From Aedes albopictus (taxonomy: Eukaryota; Arthropoda; Insecta; Diptera; Culicidae), in contig NC_085138.1 of the NCBI RefSeq assembly GCF_035046485.1, positions 287,862,089 to 287,926,088 of the forward strand: 64,000 bases of DNA. The letters run 5' to 3'. The notes under the pieces are model-generated. The model did no database searches. It had not been told where the DNA came from and was given only the letters and a program-made list of their open reading frames with translations. Shown piece after piece: positions 21,253-33,169 of this stretch (positions within the stretch are counted from its first letter, which is position 1; the number at the start of each line of letters is the position of its first letter). The position numbers and the translations under genes are program-made.

Positions 21253-22089
21253 TGAATAAATCCTTGCCTCTTTCCAGCAACGACCCGGATGGGATCGGAC
21301 AAAACATCGGTGTGCAGTACTCTGCACGAAAATGCCCTGTTCTGTGTACCAATGAGGCCGATGATTTTCTCAGGGAGACCCTTACACATAGGGCTTCCCA
21401 CATGTTTCCGTAATTGAGGCGGTCGAAAGCTTTTTCGTAATCAATGAACACCAGGTAAAAAGACTCTTGGAATTCATTGATTTGCTCCAGGATAATACGG
21501 AGCGTGACAATATGGTCCACACAGGATCGTCCGGACCACGGAATCCTGCTTGCAGCCGTCGGAGAGTTGCGTCAATCTCCTCCTGTATCCAGTTTAAAAT
21601 CACTTTGCAGAGGGCTTTGAGAACGATACATAGTAACATGATGCCCCGCCAATTATCGCATACAGTCGTGTCACCCTTTTTGGGTAGGTACCTTTACTAA
21701 AACGCCTTGCATCCAGTCGGCCGGAAATGTCGCGGTTTCGCCTATGTTGCAGAATTATTGTTGCAGTAGTTGTGCGGATACTACGGGGTCAGCTTTGAGC
21801 ATCTCAGTCAGCTGATATGCGATCGACTCCTGGGGCCCTGTTCGATTTCATGCCACGGATGGCTGTTTCTATCTCCAGCACTGATGGAGCTTCGGTGTTG
21901 ACACGGGTAATGCGTCGAACCCTTGGAGGATCATGCTGAGGTGTTGATGGCGTAGCCGACACATGAAAAAGGTTTCCCAAGTGCTCGAACCAGCGTTTCA
22001 ACTGGTCAGCCGGGTTGGTCAGTAACTGTCCAGACGTGCCTTTCCCGGTCATCGTAGCATTCATCTTGGTTCCACTAAGGCGACGTTAG

Positions 22090-23040
22090 ACATCGTGGAG
22101 GAGACGGATGTCGCCGGTGTTTGCGCCTTTCTGTGCAGTGCATGCGAGTATATTGTATTGTTTTTTAGCGATAGGTCGACGGGTGCTCGAGTGAATGATT
22201 GATGATCGGTGAGCTTGATCCTTGTTTTTCTTTGAAAAAACGCAGTAAATGTATATTTTTATATTTACTCAACAAGAACTGCAAAGTTCGTCACTTCAAG
22301 TACCGGCCAAATTTTTCATTAATTTTGCTTTACTTTAATTAAATTCTCCAACTGCGAGGTGACGCAAAATCTTTCTCAATACATAAATTTTCATGGTCTC
22401 ACCATTCTTCCAAATTCTGAGGTGACACATTTGTGTGTATACTGTACGGTTGCATGGATCGCATCGCTTACCAAAGTGTATCCTTGATCAATTTTTTTTT
22501 TGTTGGTTTTAATTGGTTTTTCTCGGTGATGTTAAATATCATTTAAAAAACCATTTAACGTTTCAACCTACTTTTTTATTTTTTCGATCATCATCAGAAA
22601 AATTCCGCCGTCCGTTCGTCTTCCACGGCGGTGCTCTTAATTAAAACCAATTAAAACCAACAAATAAAGTAAGCGGTGATCAAAATCAATGAAAGATCCT
22701 TGATCTATGCAACCATCAATCCCTCTCTACTAACAAAACCTTCTTCCCGTGACAACTGTGGAGGGTCCAGTAGCACATACAACATCTAGTAGCAACGGTT
22801 GTCGAACTAACATTCCTTCCCTTCCTTGGTAGACCGTAAGGACGTGGCCAGCGCCGTTATTGACCCAATAAAGTTTGAACTCTCGAAACGTGTACCTACA
22901 TTGAGAATGGTGGCAAATCCCAAGCCACAAGCCTAGTAGTTCTCTGTGAAATTTCGCTAGCTCAGGTCAATCACGGAGTAGCAACCACGAAGTGTACGGT
23001 CAACAATGCTCATGCTCATGCTCAAATACGTTTATTGTTT
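22090..23040. other. Spacer with a small inverted repeat
   Basis: TTGGTTTTAATTGG at about 22504 and its complement at about 22645 form an inverted repeat about 155 bp across. Otherwise I see no gene. Confidence 0.4.
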
Positions 23041-23045
23041 GTCAT

Positions 23046-23064
23046 CCCCCCCCCCCCCCCCCCC
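23046..23064. repeat. Poly(C) run
   Basis: About 19 consecutive C bases (G on the minus strand). The exact length may be unreliable. Confidence 0.9.
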
Positions 23065-23079
23065 TTGACGAGTCAACGA

Positions 23080-23255
23080 GCACTGTGACAAAAAAAGAAA
23101 ATGAGATTTGTTCCGGCCTCAGCAACTGCTTCGAAATTATTAGAATTTGAAAAACATATTTCAATTTCAATGATATTTTGGTTATTTTGGAGGAATATAA
23201 ATGGTACTTCTGGAAAATAGAACAATTACTTGTTCCTTTACACTGACGCATTTAA
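23080..23255 (-). repeat. Truncated third copy of the GGACACCC element interior
   Basis: Read on the minus strand it matches 35540-35700: GTAAAGGAACAAGTAATTG, ATTTATATTCCTCCAAAAT and CATTGAAATTGAAATATG. Both element ends are missing. Confidence 0.65.
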
Positions 23256-23259
23256 AATT

Positions 23260-23980
23260 TACCATAATTGGCGATTTAAAAAGAGATCGGTTTAACGAGC
23301 TTTGGTCACAAACAATAAGTTTAGGTATTGAACCGGCATCAGGTACAAGTTTGACGACTTGTTTAACCAAAACATATTTGGATTCGGCTTGAGTTGGATG
23401 AAGATTTTTTTCTCAGATTTGCTTAACACCAAACTTCCAATTACTAATGTTTTTTGGAGAATCCAGTCAAATAATCTGTTTTGATATTTGCTACATTAGT
23501 GATGCATTGCGACATAAACATCTCATGTAAAAATACGGTAAAATATGGGAACTCGTCCATCTCATGGTAATGCAGTGGCCTTAAGCTTCAAAAATTCCAG
23601 AATGATGGTGGATTAACCTTCTATATCTAATCTAGAAAGCAATTTTTTATAGTATTGATTGAGGATAGAGTAAAATATTTTCGCATTTGTTTGTAGGCGT
23701 TTCCAGAACATTAGTGTAAAATAATTGTCATATTTTTTCATTTCCTCGGAGTACCTTTCACCGCGCAGTTGTTTTATTTTGCTACAGCTCTACTAAAACA
23801 GGATCTATCAGACCCGTGGAACAAGCTTTCAAACGTGTTTTCAACTGTTTGACTTTAGGTTTTAGTTATCGTATTTTAATCCTCAATTTTGATATTTTCT
23901 TTGGCTTGGATTTATATTCTTATTTCAATGTTATATTTTCGTCCTGTTTCAAAACAATTTCCTTCGTCATTTCGGTGATA
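23260..23980. other. Spacer, no gene recognised
   Basis: AT-rich. No convincing feature. Confidence 0.4.
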
Positions 23981-23984
23981 GGGA

Positions 23985-24190
23985 AGTGAAACCACCTCGG
24001 CAGGGGTACTATTTTGGGCACTTTTCTGCTATAACTCACCCAACTCTGAACCAATTTATAGAATTTTTGGAACACGATGATATACGTATAGTATCTAGCC
24101 GTGTACAAAATTTCAAGTCAATTGGTTTGGAATTGACTGAGTTATAGCGAAGAATGCCCAAAATACCGACCACTGCCCAAATGGACTTTG
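23985..24190. mobile_element. Palindromic MITE related to 13838-14038
   Basis: The arms share TTTTGGGCA, CTATAACTCA and GAACCAAT with their complements. The core ACTTGAAATTTTGTACACGG matches the MITE at 13838-14038. The ends are not precisely fixed. Confidence 0.65.
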
Positions 24191-25259
24191 GGCCTACTTT
24201 TAGGCGTTTAATGTTTCACAAAAGGTACCGCATTAATCGCCTAATGGTCCCATTAGACATGGCAAATATTTGTCCAAACAAGCCCGACAAATGACCAACA
24301 CAATGTGAATCATAGCAACCTTGGACGAATGTCGGACTTCAATGGCAAATATTTGCACGGTGCTCCATTCACCGTTATTATAAAATAAAATATACCATCA
24401 AAACCTGAAACGCCATTCTCTTTATTTATCTATCCTACACCTCTGAACAAATTTTTAAAATCATTGTTGGGCGTATTTTTGAGTTACGCCCTTTTAAAGG
24501 GCCTAACCCCTAAAAAATCGAGTTTTCTATAGAATAACACCATATTTCATAACAGAATCATGAATTAAAGTCATCAATAACAGAAATTATCATGAACAAT
24601 ATTGAAATTTGATAATATGCATCCATATGACTATCGGTGGAATGCATTTTGTATCAAAATTTGTCATTACGTCAATATACGGAGAAGTTCTTAGGGCCTA
24701 TAGAAAGCAAACATTACATTGGTGTAACAAATTCAATTAAAAGTATTGTGACTCCATATGTCAATAGATGTTCACATTACTCTCCGTCAAGGCGATAGTA
24801 TGCACATGCTCAGCACCAACATTTCAAAAGGACGTAACTGATCTTCAACACAATATCTTCTCTCATAGCTGTAGATCGAATCTCATCTTTCCCAGGACAC
24901 CAACAACCTATATCGGAGAGAATTGCATTTCCTCCGTCCAGTAGTGGTTGTACATTGCATCGGAGAGATAAAGGTTTGGTTTCGGCAGGCATTTTTGCCA
25001 TTTCGCAATGTTAGCAGCGATATATTAAGAGCCATACAGCAAATCTGCCTTAAAAACAATAGTCAATTTTTTTTTTTTTTGAGGCTTTAAATTTATTAAT
25101 TTTAATTCATTCGCCTCCAAAGTCAAAATTTGTCAATAATATTTAACCACAAATTAGACAAAAACAAATATGTCTGTGTGCCACATATCTTAAGTTATAA
25201 GAATAGAAATTCAAAATATCGAAAGGCCAAAAGACAAAAAGTCGGAACAGGCAACAAAT

Positions 25260-25491
25260 CTGGAGCAACATTTGAAAAGGGCCCGAGAGGTCTTGTGTCT
25301 TTTTTCGAAAACGCTCCGTAGGGCATAACAGCAGCCCGCCCACGCAAATAAACACCGTTATTCGAAAGATCTATGTTTGCTCCATCTGACAACGGCCTTA
25401 GTTTTTGTGAATAAGCTGATGGGGGCTCAGGAGAGACGTGTGAAGTCATTGTTTACCAATGCTTGTATGCCCTTTTCAAATGTTGCTCCAG
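25260..25491. mobile_element. 232-bp MITE copy 2
   Basis: Same family as 1305-1536, flanked by AAAT (25256-25259, 25492-25495). It interrupts the left foldback arm; the mirrored right arm lacks it and serves as the empty site. Confidence 0.9.
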
Positions 25492-25615
25492 AAATAATCA
25501 AACATAATATTCTGGATGAAAATTCTTTCTTCTTTGAAAATATGTAGGTAAGACCTTTTGCCCCTACTAGTTTAACTTTTCTTCGACCTATTGTCCTTTA
25601 TATTTTATTTAATTT

Positions 25616-25847
25616 CTGTAGCAACATTTGAAAAAGGCCCAACAGGTTTTGTGCCTTTTTTTCGAAATCGCTGCAAGGGCCTAACAGCAGCCCACTCACG
25701 CAAATGAACACCGTTATCCGAAAGACCGATGTTTGCTCTATCTGAAAACGGTCTTAGTTTGTGTGAATAAGTTGACGGGGGCTCAGGAGCAACGTGTGAA
25801 GTCATTGTTTACCAATGCTTGTATGCCCTTTTCAAATGTTGCTCCAG
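25616..25847. mobile_element. 232-bp MITE copy 3
   Basis: Same family, flanked by ATTT (25612-25615, 25848-25851). The first base pairs read CTGTAGCAAC, one change from CTGGAGCAAC. Confidence 0.9.
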
Positions 25848-25863
25848 ATTTGTATGATTTATC

Positions 25864-26067
25864 TTCTCAGCTTCAGAATTTCAGAAGGGCGTAACTGGTT
25901 GATGATACGGCTCTTCTATGGATGTAGATTGCATGTCACCCCTCTAATGTAAGCCATCGAAAGAGGAGCATTCTTCTTGCCTAGAAGTGTCACGTCACAG
26001 CTTTGAAAAAAAAGGTGTTATTTTGGAAAGCAGTTACGCGCTTTTGAAATGCTGAGGCTGAGAAAAC
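25864..26067. repeat. Small inverted repeat at the foldback centre
   Basis: TCTCAGCTTCAGAATTTCAG and CTGAAATTCTGA-like mirror sequence (TTTTGAAATGCTGAGGCTGAGA) enclose about 200 bp. It shares GGCGTAACTG with the large foldback arms. Confidence 0.6.
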
Positions 26068-27259
26068 AAAACGTAGAAATGCAAAAAAAATCAAAGACAA
26101 TATTGCGCGTTTCGCCGTAGATTATCGCACAAAAATGTTCAACATCGCTAATAAATCGTCGCCAGTACATCATATCGTGTTCGTGTCTTCTACAATATGT
26201 GCGGAAAATAGCTAAGGATTGACCGCGCAGAAGACACCGAAACGATTAAATGTAACCGCGCATATCTATTTACATGTTTGCTTAACTTTGCTCGATAATT
26301 TTTCTTGTAATGTATAATAGGTCCCTACTATACAAAAGGTCTTACCTACATATTTAAAAAAGAAAGGATTTTCATGCAGCCTTTTATGTGTGATTATTTG
26401 AAGCCTGTTTCGACTTTTTGTCTTTTGGCCTTTCAATGTTTTGGTTTACTATACTTTTAACTTAAGCCGTTTGGCACACATTGGCACACATATTTCTTTT
26501 TGTTCAATTTGTGGTTGCCCATATTTGGCTATTGTTTTTTAAAGCAGGTTTGCTATATATAGAGAGTGTACGCTCTCAATATATCGGTGCTAACATTTCA
26601 AAATGGCTTCAAAACTGCTTGCCAAAACCAATCCTTTATCTCTTCGTTGCAATGCTCAACCATTACTGGACGGAGGAAATGCAATTCTTTCCGATAGTGG
26701 TTGTTGGTGTCCTGGGAAAATGAGATACGATCTACAGCTATGGGAAAAGATATTGTTTCAAAGTTCAGTTACGTCCTTTTGAAATGTTGGTGCTGATATG
26801 CATGTGTATACTATCGCTATGACTGACGTCCATCTATTGACATATAGAATCACAATACAATATAATTTTAACATATTCATTACAATAATGTAATGTTTGC
26901 TTTCTATAGGCCCTAAGAACTTCTACCGTATACTGACGTAATGACAAATTTTGATACATAATGCATTCCACCGATAGTCATATGGATGCATACTACCAAA
27001 TTTCAATATTGCTCATGATATTTTCTGTTATTGATGCCTTTGATTCATTTTTTTTTTATGAAATGTGGTGTTATTCTATAGAAAACTCGATTTTTTAGAG
27101 GTTAGGCCCTTTAAAAGGGCGTAACTCAAAAAATCGCCCAACGATGATTTTAAAAATTTGTCCAGAGGTGTAGGATAGATAAATAAAGAGAATGGCGTTT
27201 CAGGTTTTGATGGTATATTTTATTTTATAATAACGGTAAATGGAGCACCGTGATTTGTC

Positions 27260-28850
27260 ATTATGACAAACAGTCTAATGGCCCCTTAAAAGTATGCAAT
27301 TTCTTGTAAAATCGTCTTACTTTCGTGGAAAACATGATTTTTCTAACGAAAACAGTATGTAACCATCAAGTTTTACTTATAGTTTAATTCAATATGCTTA
27401 AGACCTAGCTTAGAACAGAAAAAACTACTTCTTGCGTGCCTCGAAATATTTTACAACCGCATAGAAATTAGACTCAAAATTGAAAATATTTTGGAGGCCT
27501 GGAAAAACTTCTACACTACCTATATACTTCTTAACCCGCAGGCCTGACGTAATATACAATAATACATAACTAACTAACTAACTAACTAAATAACTAACAA
27601 CTTTTCAGATGAATTCATTTGAATTCCAACTAATGGGCCTTGCTAAAAGGAAGGTTATGCAATTTTTACCCTTCCTGACCCAGACGTCCACCGGAATAAA
27701 ACTGTCCTCGTGGCTTCAATTTTTGTGGCTCCCAGCATAACTGAAACTACAACTAATAGTGAAGTGAACCTCAAAATTTCATTGAAAAATATTGATGTTT
27801 TCGTCTTTGGCAGCGGTTTGAAATTTTGTTGTAAGCCCCGTAGCCTACGGGGGTTTTTTTTTTGTTTTTATTAATGTGTAATGTCTACGGGTTAAACTTG
27901 AAACAATTCGTAGAAAATGACCATCATCTAGCTTAAGGCTTATTGAATGCTGAGTTTACATGTTTTACAGCCAATTAGTCACATATTTCTGTATTAAATT
28001 CAAAATTTTCCGAAATTGCGTGTTAGGCGAACTTTTAAGACACTTTTAGGCTTATGTTACCTTGGCAGTATCGCACATGTAATGCACAAGTATTCGCTAA
28101 ACACGATTTCGTCATCAAGAATTCTATAAATATTCAAACTTATGCATAAAATTGCACTTTTCTGTAAATATTTACTTATTTAGTATGTAAATTGCATACT
28201 TTCAGGCGTTTTCTACTTTAAACTTTCAAACTTAAATAACTAAAAATTTAGTTAAGTTGTAAAAGTTTTGCATAGGGGTGGATAATTCAGGTGGAAAAAA
28301 TATTTTCAGAACATACAAAGACATTCCACTACCTGATCAATTTCACCCCGAAAGTAAAACTTTGGATTTTTAATTTCAAATGATATTTATTAGAATAAAA
28401 TGGTTTGCAGTAAAAGTTTCAAGCTCGTTGACTGATGAAAACCGTGGTCGTTTAACCATATCGTTAAATATTTGAAAATTAGGCGCTGAAAATTGCGAAA
28501 AGTGATTCAACTGATTTGTTGAGATTTTTAGCTTATCGTATTTCCGCAAAAGGTGGAAATGGAGGTGAGAGCAGAATTAATTTTGAAGTTTCGAGTACTG
28601 TGTTTATTTGAAGGCAGTTCGGGTAAATACAGTCGCGGATGTGGTGATGATCGTGGAAAGTCCCCACCAGTTACCTCTCTTAACAATACTCCAATACTTT
28701 GACTCCTACGGCTTTCTCTTCGATGATGTTCGATAAACTTCGCAACATCGGAAACCCGAAACTACACAGTGCCCTATTTTAAAGTACCTGCAGTTTTTCT
28801 CTTAGCACGGTCTTGCTGAATGACCGTTCTCTTCCTCGGTTACAAGCGGC
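27260..28850. other. Spacer with short TAAC microsatellite
   Basis: No gene recognised. About six TAAC units at 27570-27600. Confidence 0.45.
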
Positions 28851-28856
28851 TTAACC

Positions 28857-28938
28857 CTTTCAGGACGGTTGGGTCATATGCACCTCGCTGACGCGTTCTA
28901 CAGCGGCGAGGTTGGTGAAAAAAGTCGTCCCGAAGGGG
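28857..28938. mobile_element. 82-bp TTAA-flanked MITE
   Basis: TTAA at 28853-28856 and 28939-28942. Ends CCCTTTCAGGACG and CCCCTTCGGGACG (complement). TTAA targets with CCC ends fit piggyBac-type MITEs. Confidence 0.75.
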
Positions 28939-29006
28939 TTAAATCAAACGTCGTAGGTACATATTTGCTAAACCTATGGCACAACCTATGGCAGAGCTTT
29001 CCTGTA

Positions 29007-29911
29007 GGGGAGACTGGGGAGACTTGATCCCTTTTTCTTAATTTGCCTGTAACATTAAGAAAAAACACGAAACTAGATCCATTTTTCGTACAGAATGGCA
29101 GGTAAACATCTATTGCAAGTTTATACACAACAGAAGGACTTTAAATTATTGTTAAAGTTTTCAAAACTGTGTTTTTATGGAGGCATGTCTTATGATGTAT
29201 TTTTCAAAAATGGGTCACAATTGATCCCCTTTTGAGCACATGTTTAATTTAAAGGGAAAATAATTCCAGAAGCTTCCTGTTCATTTTCTTTTCAAGTTTT
29301 CTTACATTTTTGATGAATATGGTGTATTTGAAATTATAAGATTTTCTTAAATTGTTAAGGATATGCCATATTTTGAAAATGGGGAGGTTTGATCCCCCTT
29401 TTAATGGTATGTAATAAAAAAAAAAATATCTGACACGTTTTATCATTGAATATACTAGAATTCCGAGTAAATAGAGGCTTCCAAATAGAATTATATTTTT
29501 CACATGTATAATGTGTGTGTAATCCTCGAGGGATCAAGTCTCCCCATGTGACTGTTGTATACACTAAGGTACATTAATTGAAATATTTATATAACAACCT
29601 TATTTGGATAAATACGTTTGATAGTATTTTATTTATACTATGTGCTGTGAAATTTTGACACGATTTGGATCAATTTTCACAAAGTTATTGAGATTTTTCG
29701 GAATCGCCTAAAAGATTTCTGAAGGACTGAAAACAAACCATCAGCCATTAAAAAATAATGCAATACGCAATTAAAATCAATTGTAGCCAAAACATTGTCG
29801 TCTGTCCAGATGTTGTTTTGGAAAAAATATGCTAGAAGAAAACTGTTTTTGATTCCGAGTTTTTATGGGGGGAACAAGTCTCCCCAGGGATCAAGTCTCC
29901 TCAGTCTCCCC
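29007..29911. mobile_element. TA-flanked element built on GGGGAGACTTGATCCC
   Basis: Ends GGGGAGACTGGGGAGACTTG and near-complement, flanked by TA (29005-29006, 29912-29913). The word GGGGAGACTTGATCCC is at 29016, a variant GGGGAGGTTTGATCCC at 29381, and a half word TTGATCCCCTTTT near 29220. Reversed copies are at 29530, 29887 and (partial) 29873. AT-rich, non-coding between words. Confidence 0.9.
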
Positions 29912-29939
29912 TATAGACCAAGGGACCTCGTTAAGCTTT

Positions 29940-31240
29940 CATGACTTACGGGGCCAGTAGTTCATTTAACACAATTAAGCTCATGCTTCCAACCTCCGTA
30001 AAAACATTTTCCCCACTTTTCCGCCTAGCGGTCACTTTCTGTGCCAATCGCCCTTTCCCAATAGCGCACAAAAATAGGAACAAAACGACCAAACGAACCG
30101 TGAGAAATAAAGCCATTTGACGCCTTCGTATTTCATGTTTTATTATTACTTTGTCTCTTCCTTGCCCTCCAATCGGGACCCAAAGCACCATAAAGCCCAC
30201 GAGCCGATAGGAAGAACCTCTGGATCGAACGGGCTGGAATACACTTGTAGCGAGGTGCTAAGAGGAAAATCCAACAGATCAGCTGCGCGGCTGCTGCCAC
30301 TGACTGCTATCACTGCACTTTGCACTCGCGTCGAAATCTTCCCTATATCGGAACGAAAAAGCACCTACCGTCCCAGTCCATTCATTGCCGGTGACTAAGT
30401 AAACAAACCAGATTCAACACCTTCTCTCTTCTCAATTTCCCGCCGTAAACCGTTACCATCATAAAGCTCCGCCAGCCAGCCGAGGGAGTTTCCCTCGAAC
30501 CACCCGTTTCGAGGTCACCAATTTGGTTTCTCCAACGTTTAGATATCATTCCTTGCTCTAGGTAACCCTATCCGACTTAATTGAACGCCCAGTGTCGCAG
30601 TCTTAAAAATGCCTTCGCCTGTTTCCCATATTCGTACATTATCTCGTTATCTAAGCTACGGGCCCAACTCTAGTCGGAGTTCGTTCGTCCATAGATTGGA
30701 CTATTTGCTTTCACTAGTCTGCTGCCCTTTCTCATTGATTTGCATGATTTTTCTTAATAACTATAGTTCAACCAGTCAGTATGTAAACGCAACACCATTC
30801 AGAATAGTTGTTTACATAAAAAGTGATTTGTTTCAATCGATTAAGAAACGGTTAATTTCTTGTGACCAAACCGATGACATATTTCCTTTCCCAAATAAGC
30901 AGCGAGTTCTTCAGTTCTACCAACGGAAATCTTATAGGATCTTCAATTGGGGACTACGAAGGTGATGATTTTGTTTGCGGTTTTCTGTGAGAAAGTGAAG
31001 GAGGGAAGATTTTTTGCTTTTTTTTCACTCATACTCCCATAAGAAACCCCGTAGGAAGAAAGAGTGTTTCCCGGCTCATCAACCTTCGTAGTCCCCAATG
31101 TGCACAGCGCAAGTGACTCAGTGAGCCACGCTGGTTGCATAAACACCGGGCGTTTGATACTCGATCGCCGCCGTAGTTCCCTTTCTTCTCTTTTTTGACT
31201 GAGTCTCTCGTACATACCGCTCAACCGAAGAATTCTCTCC
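29940..31240. other. Spacer of mixed composition, no gene recognised
   Basis: Contains GC-richer parts around 30180-30620. No long frame with known motifs. It may be single-copy sequence. Confidence 0.35.
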
Positions 31241-31244
31241 GGTG

Positions 31245-33162
31245 CACAGTGGCTGATTTCGTCATTTTAGCGCGCTTAATTAATAACTTTTTAACTATGA
31301 CGTTTAGCGTCATGGTGTCTTCGAGAAAGCTTTTCGCTATAATAAGGAGCTTCTTTTGAGCTATTGTAAAAAATGATCAATCTCCCTAAAAGTGAGATAG
31401 AAAATTTATTTTTTGCATTTTTCAAGATACAAGGTTGGTGTCTTCACAAAAGTTGTAGAAAATGTTATTTGGAGCAACTTTGTCAAAGACGCCAAGTTTC
31501 CGTTACTTTTCAAGATACGTTACATTTTTTATCATCAGCCCCTTGAAAAGGGTTTTTGCGCAATAATTTTCGAATGATTGATTCTACATTACTCCGTTAC
31601 TTTTCAAGATACGTTACATTTTTTATCATCAGCCCCTTGAAAAGGGTTTTTGCGCAATAATTTTCGAATGATTGATTCTACATTTTTCTGATGTTCTACA
31701 AAGTTATAGATAATGGTAAAACACATAACTTCGCCGAACTCGATATTCTTCTAATTTCTAAAATAAATTAGTTATAACGGTTTTTATAGTTTTTTGGGCC
31801 ATATTTCAAGCATATATAACCTAGCTATAGGCAATTATATGCAAATTTCCTTTTAAGCATGTGAATATACAAGTAATTGCCTCTCTTAGAAAGCCAAAAT
31901 CATCAAACTGTAAGAAACTGTAAGATGGTTTTTGTACAGAAACTTTCAACCATGTATGTTACTTTTATATGGGATTTATTCATATCTTCAACATATTTAT
32001 TTGACAGTTCATGACAGCTTGCATTTTTATTGTTATTGTACGTGTGTGTGAATATATAGAATGGATTGTGGTGCATTCATGAAGTACGTTACACGAAAAC
32101 TTACCATCTATTTATATTTTCTTACTAACTCACAGTGCTGCATGTAGTCCACGAAAAGAGCGAACGAAGTGCCATTTTTTTTCTCAAATTCTAAACTTGC
32201 GCGTGACATATTTTGTGAACGCTCCCTCTAGTACATGTATACAATAGTTATAGCAAATTATAAATCATATTGTACTTTACAGTAAGGTGCTGTTTAATCG
32301 TGATCTGACAAAAAAGTTACACTTTATACGTTCTTTTCGTGGACTACGTGCAGCACTGTCAGTCAGAAAATAGAAATAGATGGTAAGTTTTCATGTAACG
32401 TACTTCATGAATGTTGCAGAATGCATTCCAATCCTTTCTATATATTCACACACTCACATTTACAATAAAAATGCAAGCTGTAATGAACTCTCAAAAAAAT
32501 ATGGTGAAAATATGAATAAATCCCATATAAAAGTAACATACATGGTTGAAAGTTTCTGTACAAAAACCATCTTACAGTCTCTTACAGTTTGATGGTTTTG
32601 GCTTTCTAAGACAGGCAATTACTTGTATATTTACATGCGTAAAAGGAAATTTGCATATAATTGCCTATAGCTAGATTATATATGCTTGAAATATGGCCCA
32701 GAAAACTACAAAAACCGTTATAACTATTTTATTTTTGAAATAAGCGGGATGTCGTGTTCGGCAAAGTTATGTGTTTTACTATTATCTATAACTTTGTAGA
32801 ACATTAGAAAAATGTAGAATCTATCCTTCGAAAGTTATTGCTCAAAAACCCTTTTCAAGGGGCTGATGGTAAAAAACGTAACGTATCTTGAAACGTAACG
32901 GAGTTACAAACTTGGCATCTTTGGAAAAGTTGCTCCAAATAATATTTTATACAACTTTTGTGAAGACACCAACCTTGTATCTTGAAAAAAGCAAAAAATA
33001 AATTGTCTGTCTCACTTTTAGGGGGATTGATCATTTTTTACAATAGCTCAAAAGAAGCTCCTTATTATAGCGAAAAACTTTCTCGAAGACACCATGACGC
33101 TAAACGTCTTAGTTAAAAAGTTATTAATTAAGCGCGCTAAAATGACGAAATCAGCCACTGTG
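31245..33162. mobile_element. 1.9-kb foldback, CACAGTG ends, 5-bp CGGTG duplication (Transib-like)
   Basis: Flanked by CGGTG (31240-31244, 33163-33167). Ends CACAGTGGCTGATTTCGTCA and perfect complement; arms of about 900 bp run inward through CGTGGACTACGTGCAGCACT near 32340. The 5-bp GC-rich duplication and CACAGTG heptamer are hallmarks of Transib. No transposase frame. The left arm has a 91-bp tandem duplication absent from the right arm. Confidence 0.9.
31500..31684 (+). repeat. Two identical 91-bp tandem copies in the foldback arm
   Basis: 31500-31590 and 31594-31684 are identical, period 94. The right arm has a single diverged equivalent near 32830-32910. Confidence 0.9.
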
Positions 33163-33169
33163 CGGTGCG

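Larger units (their letters stand above)
19622..22065 (-). pseudogene. LINE reverse transcriptase, minus strand, twice interrupted
   Basis: Read from 22065 down: EIETAIRGMKSNRAPGVDRI, CDNWRGIMLL, EEIDATLRRLQAGF, YLVFIDYEKAFDRLNYGNMW (motif A), SDPIRVVAGKRQGF; then a 780-bp element; then LSPLMFLIVIDEILV-like sequence, LANDVAF (motif C with D to N), SKLDDLANRSSAAGL, VNKTKSLDVNTV; then a 303-bp element; then ISRRTKIRVFNSNVTSVLLY, GSETWCVSVENTQRL, INRCLRYIIRA. The order is a complete RT from fingers to connector. The changed catalytic residue and stops make it inactive. It resembles insect endonuclease-reverse transcriptase families; the clade is unsure. Confidence 0.8.
24356..27252. mobile_element. 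2.9-kb foldback, CACGGTG ends, 5-bp duplication (Transib-like)
   Basis: Flanked by ATTTG on both sides (24351-24355, 27253-27257). Ends CACGGTGCTCCATTCACCGT and complement. About 1 kb at the left is mirrored at the right (26290-27252), as in TATCTATCCTACACCTCTG with its mirror at about 27170. Two 232-bp MITEs sit in the left arm and centre. No transposase seen. A CAC..GTG terminus with a 5-bp duplication is the pattern of Transib transposons; assignment is inference. Confidence 0.85.

Noticed and set aside
30609..30965. 118-codon plus-strand frame
   Set aside because: Hydrophobic, low-complexity content without motif or supporting context.
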